Source of the DNA: Sphingopyxis lindanitolerans
GTDB taxonomy: Bacteria; Pseudomonadota; Alphaproteobacteria; Sphingomonadales; Sphingomonadaceae
Length of the DNA: 64,000 nt
NCBI RefSeq assembly: GCF_002993885.1
Contig: NZ_CM009578.1
Span: 1,677,251 to 1,741,250 of the forward strand
Direction of reading: 5' to 3'
Shown: piece after piece, positions 34,315-41,659 of the stretch
Numbering within the stretch: the stretch's first letter is position 1
Layout: each line of letters opens with the position of its first letter
Position numbers and translations under genes: made by a program
Notes under the pieces: generated by a model
What the model was told of the DNA's origin: nothing
The model's input: the letters and a program-made list of their open reading frames with translations, nothing else
Databases searched by the model: none

Positions 34315-34432
34315 GGCCATTCTCCATGACGGGCCGCCGCGGGACACTCCCTCGGCTGTCAAGCCCGTCACGAGGCCCCGGCCTTCCTCTTCCTCGCGGG
34401 TCCGCCACCGGCGGACCCGAAGATCATCCGCG

Positions 34433-34834
34433 TCACGCGCGCCCCGAGAGGCGGCGCTCCGCGGCAGCGAGGCGCCGCTCGCCCAGCACGACCGAACCCG
34501 CGGCGCGGGCCGCCGCGGCGTAGACCGACAGCGGATGCTGGGCCTCGAACAGGAGATCGCGCTCGATGCCGAGCCCGAACGGGAGCCGGACCGCCTCGAG
34601 TTCGGCGAGCGAGAAACTTCCGAGTTCGGGGCAACCGAAGCCGAGATCGGCAAGGCCGAACAATATGCCGTCGGGGTCCAACTCGGTGGCCAGCCAGGTC
34701 GCGGCGCCGACCGGATTGAAGAAGCGGACCACGGGCCTCGGGTCGGGCTCGCGCAGGCCGCGCCGGACCGCGTCGATGCGGGTGCGGGCGTTGGCGGTGA
34801 GCCGGGCGGCGATGTCGGGCGTGAGGAGGCTCAT
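34433..34834 (-). CDS. DUF2958 family protein
   Basis: A 133-residue protein matching DUF2958: PVVRFFNPVGAATWLATELD, then LFGLADLGFGCPELGSFSLAEL, and LGIERDLLFEAQHPLSVYA. The family occurs almost only on mobile elements next to antirestriction or ParB genes. Function is unknown. Its start overlaps the ArdC gene stop (ATGA), so it is made together with ArdC. Confidence 0.9.
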   Translation of the reverse strand: MSLLTPDIAARLTANARTRIDAVRRGLREPDPRPVVRFFNPVGAATWLATELDPDGILFGLADLGFGCPELGSFSLAELEAVRLPFGLGIERDLLFEAQHPLSVYAAAARAAGSVVLGERRLAAAERRLSGRA

Positions 34835-35829
34835 GCCGCGATCCTTCCGCTGACCATGCGGCTCTCGACCCCGTCTGGAAGGACGGACGGTGTGGCTGTC
34901 GACGCGGCAGCGCGATGAGCCGGCGGGCCAGCGCGGAAGGCGAGCAGATAGTCGGCGGCCTTCGACGCAGCACTGGCGGTACGCAGGATTGCGCGATGAT
35001 CCTCGCGGATGATCGCAAGCCAGGAGCCGATATAGTCGGCGTGGCGCACGCTCGGGCTGATACCGAGCGCGGCGCAGACGAACGCGCCCGCCATTTCGGC
35101 GATGAGTTCTTCATGACCATAAGGCTTCGAGCCGAAACTGCCGCTCTGATCGCGGGCCAGGCGGCTCTCATGGCCCGTCCAGTGACCGAGTTCGTGAAAG
35201 GCGGTCCGGTGCCAATCAACCGGCGCGTAGAAATCCTGCGGATGCGGCACCGCGACGAAATCGTGGCGCGGGCTGTAATAGGCCGATGCGCCGCCGATGC
35301 GGACTTCGGCCCCGGTGGCTGCAATCAGCTCGGCTGCCTGCGGAAGGATCAAGCCTTCGGGCACGGGCGGCGCGGCAACATGATATTTGTCGGGCAGGCC
35401 ATCGCACTGGTCGACCGAAAAAACAGTGAACTGCTTCAGGAAAGAAAAGCCGCCCTTGCATTCGCCCGCCCCGCCGCCGCCGGGCTCGGACGCGTCGGCT
35501 GCCGCGCGCCGGGTATAGATGACCCCGATCCCGCGCTCGCCGCGGCGGACACTGCCCCCCAGCGCGAGCGCTTGACGAAAAGTCAGGAAACCATGGCCCC
35601 GAAAGCCCCGGCTCATAACCGCATGCCAGAGGGTGAGGATGTTGATGCCGCTGTAGCGCCGGTCGCTCACCACATTATAGGGGAGACCGGCCGCGGCCCG
35701 GCCCGCATCCCAAGGCTGAACCCAGGGCAACCGCCCGGCTTCGAGCTCGGCGATGATCCGGCTGGTGATCTCTTCGTAGAGGGTCGCGCGCGCGCCGCGC
35801 TGGCGCGATGGTTTGACAGAACAAGACAT
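34831..35829 (-). CDS. ardC: ArdC-family antirestriction protein
   Basis: A 332-residue protein. The N-terminal ArdC single-stranded-DNA-binding domain begins with LYEEITSRIIAELEAGRLPW and includes YSGINILTLWHAV. A C-terminal zincin-like domain has the metalloprotease motif FHELGHWTGH with the downstream HEELIAEMAGAFV glutamates. ArdC protects entering DNA from host restriction during conjugation. ATG at 35829 follows GGAGA and is preferred over an upstream extension rich in arginine. It is the first gene of an operon with DUF2958. Confidence 0.92.
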   Translation of the reverse strand: MSCSVKPSRQRGARATLYEEITSRIIAELEAGRLPWVQPWDAGRAAAGLPYNVVSDRRYSGINILTLWHAVMSRGFRGHGFLTFRQALALGGSVRRGERGIGVIYTRRAAADASEPGGGGAGECKGGFSFLKQFTVFSVDQCDGLPDKYHVAAPPVPEGLILPQAAELIAATGAEVRIGGASAYYSPRHDFVAVPHPQDFYAPVDWHRTAFHELGHWTGHESRLARDQSGSFGSKPYGHEELIAEMAGAFVCAALGISPSVRHADYIGSWLAIIREDHRAILRTASAASKAADYLLAFRAGPPAHRAAASTATPSVLPDGVESRMVSGRIAA

Positions 35830-35990
35830 ATCGGTTCTCCGCGGCGGACCGGCGGCGAGCCTCTCTCGCCGCGCCCGATCCGTCCCGGCGTCCGGGCTCC
35901 CCTCGGGCTCGCGTGCGGCGGCATCGCCGCCGCACGGCCGACGCACGCCGACGCTGCCCGACCGTGCATCGCTCGCAGCCTTGCCAAAAT

Positions 35991-36005
35991 GTTCTTCCTA
36001 TGTTC
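35991..36005. promoter_or_regulatory. LexA box (alphaproteobacterial GTTC-N7-GTTC)
   Basis: GTTCTTCCTATGTTC matches the direct-repeat SOS box used by LexA in alphaproteobacteria exactly. It lies 11 bases upstream of the first gene of an operon that ends with an SOS-response-associated (SRAP) gene, so DNA damage probably induces the operon. Confidence 0.85.
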
Positions 36006-36015
36006 TCTTTGCGGC

Positions 36016-36207
36016 ATGGATAAAATCGATACCGCCCGAGTCGCCGAAACCATTCTTGCCGCCCCCGGCTGGGCGCGCGTCGGGATTACCGCACCGACGA
36101 GCCATATCCGGGTCGAGGCGGCGTTCGAACTTGCCCGCGCAATCGTCGAGAGCGTTCGCGCGGGCGCGGAGCCCGCGAGTCCCGACCAGCTCGGGCTTTC
36201 GCTGTGA
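36016..36207 (+). CDS. DUF6771-like small protein
   Basis: A 63-residue protein: MDKIDTARVAETILAAPGW, then ARVGITAPTSHIRVEAAFEL, ending PDQLGLSL. It resembles the small DUF6771 family, which I know mainly from sphingomonads. It lies right after the LexA box, with almost no leader, and is followed within two bases by the next gene. Function is unknown; the setting implies a part in the damage response. Confidence 0.7.
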   Translation: MDKIDTARVAETILAAPGWARVGITAPTSHIRVEAAFELARAIVESVRAGAEPASPDQLGLSL

Positions 36208-36208
36208 C

Positions 36209-36538
36209 GTGGGCGGCTGGACCAAAGAGGGGCAGCCCCGAGCAACGCACATCTTCGAGGCGGCCGCCTGGTTTCGGGCGATCAAGCCCGTCTGCCGCTG
36301 CGGACACAGCGCGACCTTCAACCCCTATGGAATCTGGTGGCGCTTCCAGTGCAAGATGTGGGACGATGATCTCGGCAAGGCACGTGAGAAATTCTGGTGC
36401 GTTCGCTGCGGCGCCCGGACCGGCAAGCGCGTTCGCCCGGTGCGGATCGAGCTGGTCGATCCCGGTCCCGACGATATCGCCTTGCCCATGCCCGACGAAC
36501 GCGAATGGAAGCGGGCGCTCAGCCGCTTCCGTGCATGA
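36209..36538 (+). CDS. Zinc-ribbon-like hypothetical protein
   Basis: A 109-residue protein with two cysteine pairs, CRCGHSATFNP and FWCVRCGARTG, separated by an aromatic WWRFQCKMWDDDLG, consistent with a zinc ribbon. The GTG at 36209 begins right after the DUF6771-like stop, so the two are coupled. It recurs in sphingomonad mobile elements in my recollection, without an assigned function. Nucleic-acid binding is a fair guess from the ribbon. Confidence 0.65.
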   Translation: MGGWTKEGQPRATHIFEAAAWFRAIKPVCRCGHSATFNPYGIWWRFQCKMWDDDLGKAREKFWCVRCGARTGKRVRPVRIELVDPGPDDIALPMPDEREWKRALSRFRA

Positions 36539-36550
36539 GGATTAAAACCC

Positions 36551-37063
36551 ATGGATATCGAAAGCGATGACGCACTCGTCGGCATCGGCAAGATACACCG
36601 GGTGATGGTGTGGGACGGCCAGCGCGAGCGCGAGAAGGAAATGCTCTGGGGCCTGCACTCGCGCGACGCCGACATCTTCCAGATTCCGCTGCTCAAGTCC
36701 GAGACCGCGATCATCGACCGGCCCTGCCTGCTGCTCGCCAATGCGTTCGGCCTCGTGAAGCGTGGCAAGACGATATATGCGGCCAGCCTGATCACCGACG
36801 AGCCCTTCTTCTGCATCGCGGCGGTCTGGCGGCCAGCGCACCGCCTTTGGCCAGAAAGTTTCGCCGCGCTCACCGTTCCGGCCTATGACGATCTGGCGCC
36901 GCACAAGGACCGGCATGTTGCCGTGGTGCGCCCCGAGGACTGGTTCGATTGGCTGATGGGGACGCGGCCGCCGCTGGACATATTGCAGCCCTTCCCCAAG
37001 AACAGCTTCAGCATCATGCCGCCGATTCAGCAGAATTTCGACGAGCTCTTAGGAGCGGCCTGA
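36551..37063 (+). CDS. SRAP-like protein lacking the catalytic cysteine
   Basis: A 170-residue protein. Its C-terminal half resembles the SRAP (YedK/HMCES) family: FFCIAAVWRPAHRLWPESFA, then VPAYDDLAPHKDRHVAVVRP and ILQPFPKNSF. The N terminus is MDIESDD and not Met-Cys, so the residue that forms the DNA-protein crosslink in SRAP enzymes is absent. It may be a structural or regulatory paralogue of the true SRAP encoded next. It lies in the same LexA-box operon. Confidence 0.72.
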   Translation: MDIESDDALVGIGKIHRVMVWDGQREREKEMLWGLHSRDADIFQIPLLKSETAIIDRPCLLLANAFGLVKRGKTIYAASLITDEPFFCIAAVWRPAHRLWPESFAALTVPAYDDLAPHKDRHVAVVRPEDWFDWLMGTRPPLDILQPFPKNSFSIMPPIQQNFDELLGAA

Positions 37064-37090
37064 CCGGAAACACGGCAAGGAGGCGCGATC

Positions 37091-37735
37091 ATGTGCAATC
37101 TGGTGACGCTCAAGGCCTCGGTCGACGAGGTCGCGTCGGCCTTCGGTGCGCGCCGCCCGCTCACCAACGCGCAGCCCGGCGACGTCTATCCCGGCGGGCA
37201 GGGGTTCGTCGTGCGCGAGGATGGCGGCGCGCGCGCGCTCGAGGCGATGACCTGGGGGTTTCCGGTCCGGCTCAAGCATATGAAGGCGACCAGCAAGCCG
37301 AAGCCCGTAAACAATGCGCGCGACGACAAACTGATGAGCTTCTGGCGTACCTGGTTCACCAACCCGGCGCAGCGCTGCCTCATCCCCTTCACCGCCTTCG
37401 CCGAGGCCGAAGGCGAAAAGGGCCGGATGACGCAGACATGGATCAGCCCCACCGACCAGCCACTCGCTGCCTGCGCCGGTCTCTGGCGCCCGAGCGACGA
37501 ATGGGGCGATTGCTACACGATGGTGATGGTCGATGCGACGAAGGAGCTTTTCGATGTCCACGACCGGATGCCGGTCATCCTGCAGGCCTCCGATCATGAC
37601 CGATGGCTGCGCGCGGAACCCGCAGACGCCATGATGCTCGTCACCCAATATCCCGCAGAGCGGCTTCCCGTAGAACGCACCGACATTCCCTGGTTCAGCC
37701 GGAAGCCGCCGACCGGCTCACCCACGCTCTTCTAG
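37091..37735 (+). CDS. SOS-response-associated SRAP protein (YedK/HMCES-like)
   Basis: A 214-residue SRAP protein. Cys2 (MCNLVTL) is the residue that becomes N-terminal and crosslinks to abasic sites in single-stranded DNA. The supporting residues are visible: asparagines in VNNARDD (74-75), glutamate in TAFAEAEG (105-107) and His157 in DVHDRMPVIL. The protein shields abasic sites from error-prone processing. The LexA box upstream of the operon supports induction by DNA damage. It is the last gene of the operon. Confidence 0.92.
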   Translation: MCNLVTLKASVDEVASAFGARRPLTNAQPGDVYPGGQGFVVREDGGARALEAMTWGFPVRLKHMKATSKPKPVNNARDDKLMSFWRTWFTNPAQRCLIPFTAFAEAEGEKGRMTQTWISPTDQPLAACAGLWRPSDEWGDCYTMVMVDATKELFDVHDRMPVILQASDHDRWLRAEPADAMMLVTQYPAERLPVERTDIPWFSRKPPTGSPTLF

Positions 37736-37824
37736 CGGGCTAAGAATAGGCTATTTTATCATGGAAGGCGTAGCGTAAACCGCATGTTGACTCTTCCGGA
37801 TTACCGGCTAGCACCCACCAACTT

Positions 37825-37857
37825 TCGAATCGTCGACTGCGACCCAAGACGATTCGA
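37825..37857. repeat. Perfect 10-bp inverted repeat
   Basis: TCGAATCGTC and GACGATTCGA flank a 13-base spacer about 90 bases after the SRAP gene. It is followed by a G7 run and a further GACGATT copy. It may be a hairpin or a recombination or protein-binding site near the edge of the mobile region. Confidence 0.5.
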
Positions 37858-37904
37858 GGGGGGGACGATTTTCGATGCGGCTCCTTGCCATCGAAAGCCG
37901 GGAG

Positions 37905-37931
37905 GGCCTCGCCGAAAGGCGAGGCCTTTTT
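37905..37931 (+). terminator. Rho-independent terminator
   Basis: A perfect 9-bp stem GGCCTCGCC/GGCGAGGCC with a GAAA tetraloop, directly followed by TTTTT, is a textbook intrinsic terminator for plus-strand transcription. It lies about 170 bases after the SRAP operon and separates it from the luxR region. Confidence 0.88.
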
Positions 37932-37970
37932 CGTCTGTCCTACAATGCGCATCGCTGCCATGCCGTCCCG

Positions 37971-38096
37971 ATGCCTCGCGAACCCAAATGGAAGCACCGC
38001 GCCATCGCGATCGAGTTCTGGCTGCTGACGACGCTCGTCGCGGGATCGTTCGTCGCCGGGATCGTCGGCGCGATCCGGGCAGTCGCCCGTAATTGA
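37971..38096 (+). CDS. Possible 41-residue membrane protein
   Basis: A short frame: MPREPKWKHRAIAIEFWLL followed by a hydrophobic TTLVAGSFVAGIVGAIRAVA, giving a basic start and one membrane helix. No clear ribosome binding site is visible and it lies just after a terminator, so it needs its own promoter. The rest of the gap 37736-38373 shows a terminator and an inverted repeat but no other gene. Confidence 0.35.
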   Translation: MPREPKWKHRAIAIEFWLLTTLVAGSFVAGIVGAIRAVARN

Positions 38097-38373
38097 ACCC
38101 GGTTCACTAGCGCGCCCCGGTCGGCAGTATGGCACATGAAGTGTCAGACTGGATCCATCTCTCGGGCCTCGAAGCTTTACGCGGCTTATCTGGATGTTAG
38201 ACCATCTACGCCGATCGATTGTAGCGCCGAGGCCGCGAAAACAGCGACCCGCCGCGCAATGTCAGGACCCGTCGGACCATTGTCGAACCTCGTGCGCCGC
38301 GGAGAGGAACCGCTGGCGCGCGACCCAAGGGAGCGGACCGCGGACAGCCGGGTCGGGAACGCGTCAGCGGCCG

Positions 38374-39132
38374 ATGATCGATGTGAAGCATTTTCATCTG
38401 ACGGAGGAGCTCGCCCACGAAATTTCAGGCGCGGGACAGCAGGAACAACTTTTTGCAGCGCTGGCGAACGCGGCCGAGCGCATGGGTTTCGACCATTTCG
38501 CTCTCGCCTTCGACCGGCGCGGCGGCGAGGCCGCATCGATGCTCGTCCATAATTATCCCGAAGCCTGGGCCAAGATCTACATCGGCCTCGACCTCAGTGC
38601 GACAGACCCGATCCGCCGGGCCGGTGAACGTGCGGTCACCGGGTTCGCGTGGCGCAACGTCGAGCACTATATCCCCCTCTCGCGCAGCGACCGGCAGTTG
38701 ATGAATGTCGCGCGAGCGAGCGGTGTCGGCGACGGCTTCACCGTTCCGCGACACCTGCCGGGCGAAGCCATGGGCTCCTGCTCCTTCGCGGTCGGCCCGC
38801 ACACCGATCTGCCGTGCCATATGCTCAACGTCGCCGAAATCATCGGCGCGATTGCGATCGCGAGAGCGCGCGACTTCATGGGTGCGGCAGCCCCGCGGCC
38901 GCGATCGGTCCTCACCGAGCGCCAGCGCGAATGTGTGCTCTGGTCGGCGCGCGGCAAGACGGCGGGCGAAATCGCCGACATTCTCGGGATCAGCCAGGAA
39001 ACGGTGGTCCGCCACCTCAAGATGGCCCGCGACCGCTATTCGGTCCACTGCCGCTCGATGCTGATCCTCTGCGCTCTGTACGACGGCCTGATCGGCTTTT
39101 CAGACGTCTATGACTGGTGGCGTCCCGACTGA
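38374..39132 (+). CDS. luxR: LuxR-family quorum-sensing regulator
   Basis: A 252-residue two-domain regulator. Residues about 20-165 are the autoinducer-binding domain (conserved NVEHYIPL and the WRN/PxG region, GDGFTVPRHLPGEAMGSCSF). Residues about 180-245 are the LuxR helix-turn-helix (VLTERQRECVLWSARGKTAG, then ETVVRHLKMARDRY). It should bind the acyl-homoserine lactone made by the adjacent luxI product. The synthase gene begins 98 bases downstream in the same direction. Confidence 0.92.
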   Translation: MIDVKHFHLTEELAHEISGAGQQEQLFAALANAAERMGFDHFALAFDRRGGEAASMLVHNYPEAWAKIYIGLDLSATDPIRRAGERAVTGFAWRNVEHYIPLSRSDRQLMNVARASGVGDGFTVPRHLPGEAMGSCSFAVGPHTDLPCHMLNVAEIIGAIAIARARDFMGAAAPRPRSVLTERQRECVLWSARGKTAGEIADILGISQETVVRHLKMARDRYSVHCRSMLILCALYDGLIGFSDVYDWWRPD

Positions 39133-39157
39133 GGCGAGCGCCAAAAGGCGAAAGGCT

Positions 39158-39173
39158 TGCCCAGAAATGGGCA
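39158..39173. promoter_or_regulatory. Candidate lux box
   Basis: TGCCCAGAAATGGGCA is a 16-bp inverted repeat with perfect six-base arms, in the gap between luxR and luxI and about 58 bases before the luxI start. Size and place fit a LuxR binding site. It is not followed by a T-run, so a terminator is less likely. Confidence 0.5.
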
Positions 39174-39230
39174 TAGCCGACCCGCGAGATTGATGGTCTG
39201 ACTCGGGCATCCAGCAACCAAGGATGACCT

Positions 39231-39854
39231 ATGACCGATCAATCCACGCGGGCGCAGGCTGCGCCCGGCGACGCGGCGCTGCGCGCCATGTTCGCAGCCC
39301 GAAAGCAGGTTTTCATCGATCTTCTGAAGTGGGATCTTCCCGCTCTCGATGGGCGTTTCGAGCTCGACCAGTTCGATAATCCGCATGCTCGATATCTGAT
39401 TCTGCTTGATCCGGACGATCTGCGCCACCGGGCATCGGCGCGGTTGCTGCCGACGACCGCACCGCATCTCCTCGGCGATCTCTATCCCCATCTCTGCCCC
39501 GACGGCGCGCCATCCGGCGAGGCGGTCTGGGAAATCAGCCGCTTCTGCCTCGACCCCGCGCAATCGGCCGCCGAGCGTCTCGACGCCCGCAACCAGCTCG
39601 TCAGCGCGCTTGCGGACCATGCCCTCCACAATGGCATCCGCGAATATGTCGGGATCGCGGAGGCGCGCTGGTTCGCGAAGATCAGCGGTTTCGGCTGGTC
39701 CTGCCGCGCGCTCGGTCCCGCTCTCCCGGGCAGCGCCGGCCCGATCCTCGCGTTCGGCATCCGGATCGACGCCGACACGCTTCCCGGCCTGCAACGAACG
39801 GGGACATGGACGCCGCTCGGGCTCAAGCTCGAAGGTGGGGAACTTGCACCATGA
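39231..39854 (+). CDS. luxI: Acyl-homoserine-lactone synthase (LuxI family)
   Basis: A 207-residue autoinducer synthase. Landmarks are FAARKQVFIDLLKWDLP, FELDQFDNPHARYLI, RASARLLPTTAPHLLGDLYP and VWEISRFCLDP, which include the conserved arginine, phenylalanine, aspartate and glutamate residues of LuxI. It joins an acyl group to S-adenosylmethionine to make the lactone signal. Acyl length cannot be predicted. Its stop overlaps the start of the phytanoyl-CoA dioxygenase gene (ATGA). Confidence 0.92.
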   Translation: MTDQSTRAQAAPGDAALRAMFAARKQVFIDLLKWDLPALDGRFELDQFDNPHARYLILLDPDDLRHRASARLLPTTAPHLLGDLYPHLCPDGAPSGEAVWEISRFCLDPAQSAAERLDARNQLVSALADHALHNGIREYVGIAEARWFAKISGFGWSCRALGPALPGSAGPILAFGIRIDADTLPGLQRTGTWTPLGLKLEGGELAP

Positions 39855-40729
39855 CGGCGGATCTCACCCAGGCCGACCTTTCCACCCGCCTCGTCGGCGA
39901 ACTTCGCGGCAACGGCTTTTGCATCCTGCATGAGCGGGCGAGCGCGACCGTACACGCCCTCGCCAGCGATCTCGATCCGGTCTTTGCCGAGACGCCCTTT
40001 TGCGAGGGCGACTTCTACGGCCGGCGAACGAAGCGGTTCGGCAGCCTGCTGCGGCGCTCGCGGCACGTGGCCGATCTGGTGCTCGACCCCGTCATCCTTT
40101 CCGCCGTCGAAGCAATCCTCGGGCCGGGATGCGAGCGCATGCAGCTGAACCTCGCCCAGGCGATCGAGATTCACCCCGGCGAAGTGCGGCAGTTCCCGCA
40201 CCGCGACCAGGACATGTGGCGCGGCGCAGACGGAACCCAGGAATATCTCGTCAACATCCTCTGGCCGCTGACCTCCTTCACGAAGGAGAATGGCGCGACA
40301 CAGATTTTCCCCGAAAGCCAAGGCGTCACCGGCATGGCGAAAGAGGATCCCGGCCCTCCTATATATGCCGAATGCGAACCCGGCGCGGCGATCTGCTTTC
40401 TCGGATCGACCGCGCACGGCGCCGGCGCGAACCGTAGCAAGAATGTCCGGCGCGGCGTGCTCGTCAGCTACAGCCTTGGCTGGCTCAAACCCTATGAAAA
40501 TCTGTGGCTGACCTACCCGCCCGACGTCGCGCGGCACTTCCCGCCGGAGCTCGCGGCGCTCGCAGGCTGTGCGCAGCACCGCCCCAACCTCGGCAACTAT
40601 GAAGGCCAGTGCCCCTCGATCCTCCTGCAAGGCGAACCGTCCGGCCCGATAGGCGCGGTCGACGCGCTGCGTCCCGACCAGGCCGATGCCGTCGCCGATT
40701 TCGCTGCGACCGAAAGGAGCGGCCGATGA
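39851..40729 (+). CDS. Phytanoyl-CoA dioxygenase-family protein
   Basis: A 292-residue Fe(II)/2-oxoglutarate oxygenase. The facial triad is visible as FPHRDQDMW (His-x-Asp) and GSTAHGAGANRSKNVRRG (distal His and the 2-oxoglutarate-binding Arg). It is translationally coupled to luxI. A phyH-type gene after luxI is a recurring arrangement in Sphingomonadaceae, so it may modify the lactone or an acyl precursor. Acting on the neighbouring lasso peptide is also imaginable but unsupported. Confidence 0.87.
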   Translation: MTADLTQADLSTRLVGELRGNGFCILHERASATVHALASDLDPVFAETPFCEGDFYGRRTKRFGSLLRRSRHVADLVLDPVILSAVEAILGPGCERMQLNLAQAIEIHPGEVRQFPHRDQDMWRGADGTQEYLVNILWPLTSFTKENGATQIFPESQGVTGMAKEDPGPPIYAECEPGAAICFLGSTAHGAGANRSKNVRRGVLVSYSLGWLKPYENLWLTYPPDVARHFPPELAALAGCAQHRPNLGNYEGQCPSILLQGEPSGPIGAVDALRPDQADAVADFAATERSGR

Positions 40730-41337
40730 GTCCCGCGCACGTATTCGAGCCGACCTATGAAGCAATCAAGCGGCGCCTGATGGGGGGTATATGGCCCACA
40801 GGCGCGCGGATCGAAGCCGCGCGGGTGGCCGACGAGCTTGGCGTCAGCCTCACACCGGTGCGCGACAGCCTCTTTCGGCTGGATGGCGAACGCATGGTCG
40901 ATTTCAGGCCGGGAGAGGGATTTCACGTCCATTATCTTGCCGAGACAGAGTTTCGCGACCTGCTCGAGCTTCACCTGATCCTGCTGCTCGCCGCCGTCGC
41001 GACCACGCCCAAAGGCTTTGCAGCCTCGGTGTCGGCCGACCAGCCCTATCCCGACCGGTTCGCTGACCTGTTCCTCGCCATCGCCGAACGATCGTCGAAC
41101 GGCGAAATCGTCGCGAGTATCGCGGCGATCGGCGACCGGTTGCAGTTTTCGAGGCAATTCGACGCGGCGATCCTTTCGGAAGTCGAAGCCGAATATCAGC
41201 GGATCGAGACCGCGGTCGCCGAAGCCGCACCGCAAGCCGAGCTTCGGGGCCTGCTGCTCGGCTATCATGAAAGGCGAGCGCACGAATCGGCACGCTATGC
41301 TCGCGCGCTCGGCAACCATCCGGGGCGCGATGTTTGA
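40726..41337 (+). CDS. GntR-like transcriptional regulator
   Basis: A 203-residue protein with an N-terminal winged helix-turn-helix of GntR type (YEAIKRRLMGGIWPTGARIE, then VADELGVSLTPVRDSLFRL). The C-terminal helical part (residues about 75-200) may be a divergent FadR-type effector domain. The ATG overlaps the stop of the preceding dioxygenase gene (ATGA), making luxI-phyH-gntR a coupled unit. Its position just before the lasso-associated sigma factor gene makes it a candidate link between quorum sensing and the lasso cluster. Confidence 0.85.
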   Translation: MSPAHVFEPTYEAIKRRLMGGIWPTGARIEAARVADELGVSLTPVRDSLFRLDGERMVDFRPGEGFHVHYLAETEFRDLLELHLILLLAAVATTPKGFAASVSADQPYPDRFADLFLAIAERSSNGEIVASIAAIGDRLQFSRQFDAAILSEVEAEYQRIETAVAEAAPQAELRGLLLGYHERRAHESARYARALGNHPGRDV

Positions 41338-41659
41338 GCAGTCGGAGCCATCGCCCGATCCTTTTGCTTGTCAGCACCGCCCGAAATTGACATGATTCCA
41401 GAGCGGAGGAGCATGTCTGGCAGCTCCTTCGCGGAATATTTCGCCAGTCATCAATCACGCCAGTCCCTGACCGGACCGGCGGCCCAACCGGACCATGGCC
41501 CGCGCGAGCGGCCAGACGGCGGCACAGCACTGGAAGAGCAAGCCCGGCCGCGGCCGGACGCTTTCGCTCGTGCCGGCCGGGACTACCGCCTTGTCTTCCT
41601 GTACCTGCCGCGACCGTGCGCCGCCGCGTCACCCCTTTTCACCGTCCTCGGCCTGCCAT
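41338..41659. other. Gap before the sigma-factor gene with an SD-led open frame
   Basis: A 322-base gap between the gntR-like and sigma-factor genes. It contains GGAGGAG followed by an ATG at 41413 that opens a frame (MSGSSFAEYFASHQSRQSL) running to 41955 in another frame than the sigma factor. The later part of that frame is low-complexity and overlaps the sigma gene, so it is not called as a gene. The ribosome binding site may serve a short leader peptide, or mark a frame break in the true start of the sigma gene. Confidence 0.4.

Noticed and set aside
32074..34329. 751-codon plus-strand open frame
   Set aside because: It is the antisense shadow of the ParB-like gene in high-GC DNA; it has no recognisable domain while the minus strand has ParB motifs.
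39158..39173. Inverted repeat between luxR and luxI as a terminator
   Set aside because: Only six-base arms and no T-run follow; position and symmetry fit a LuxR binding site better.
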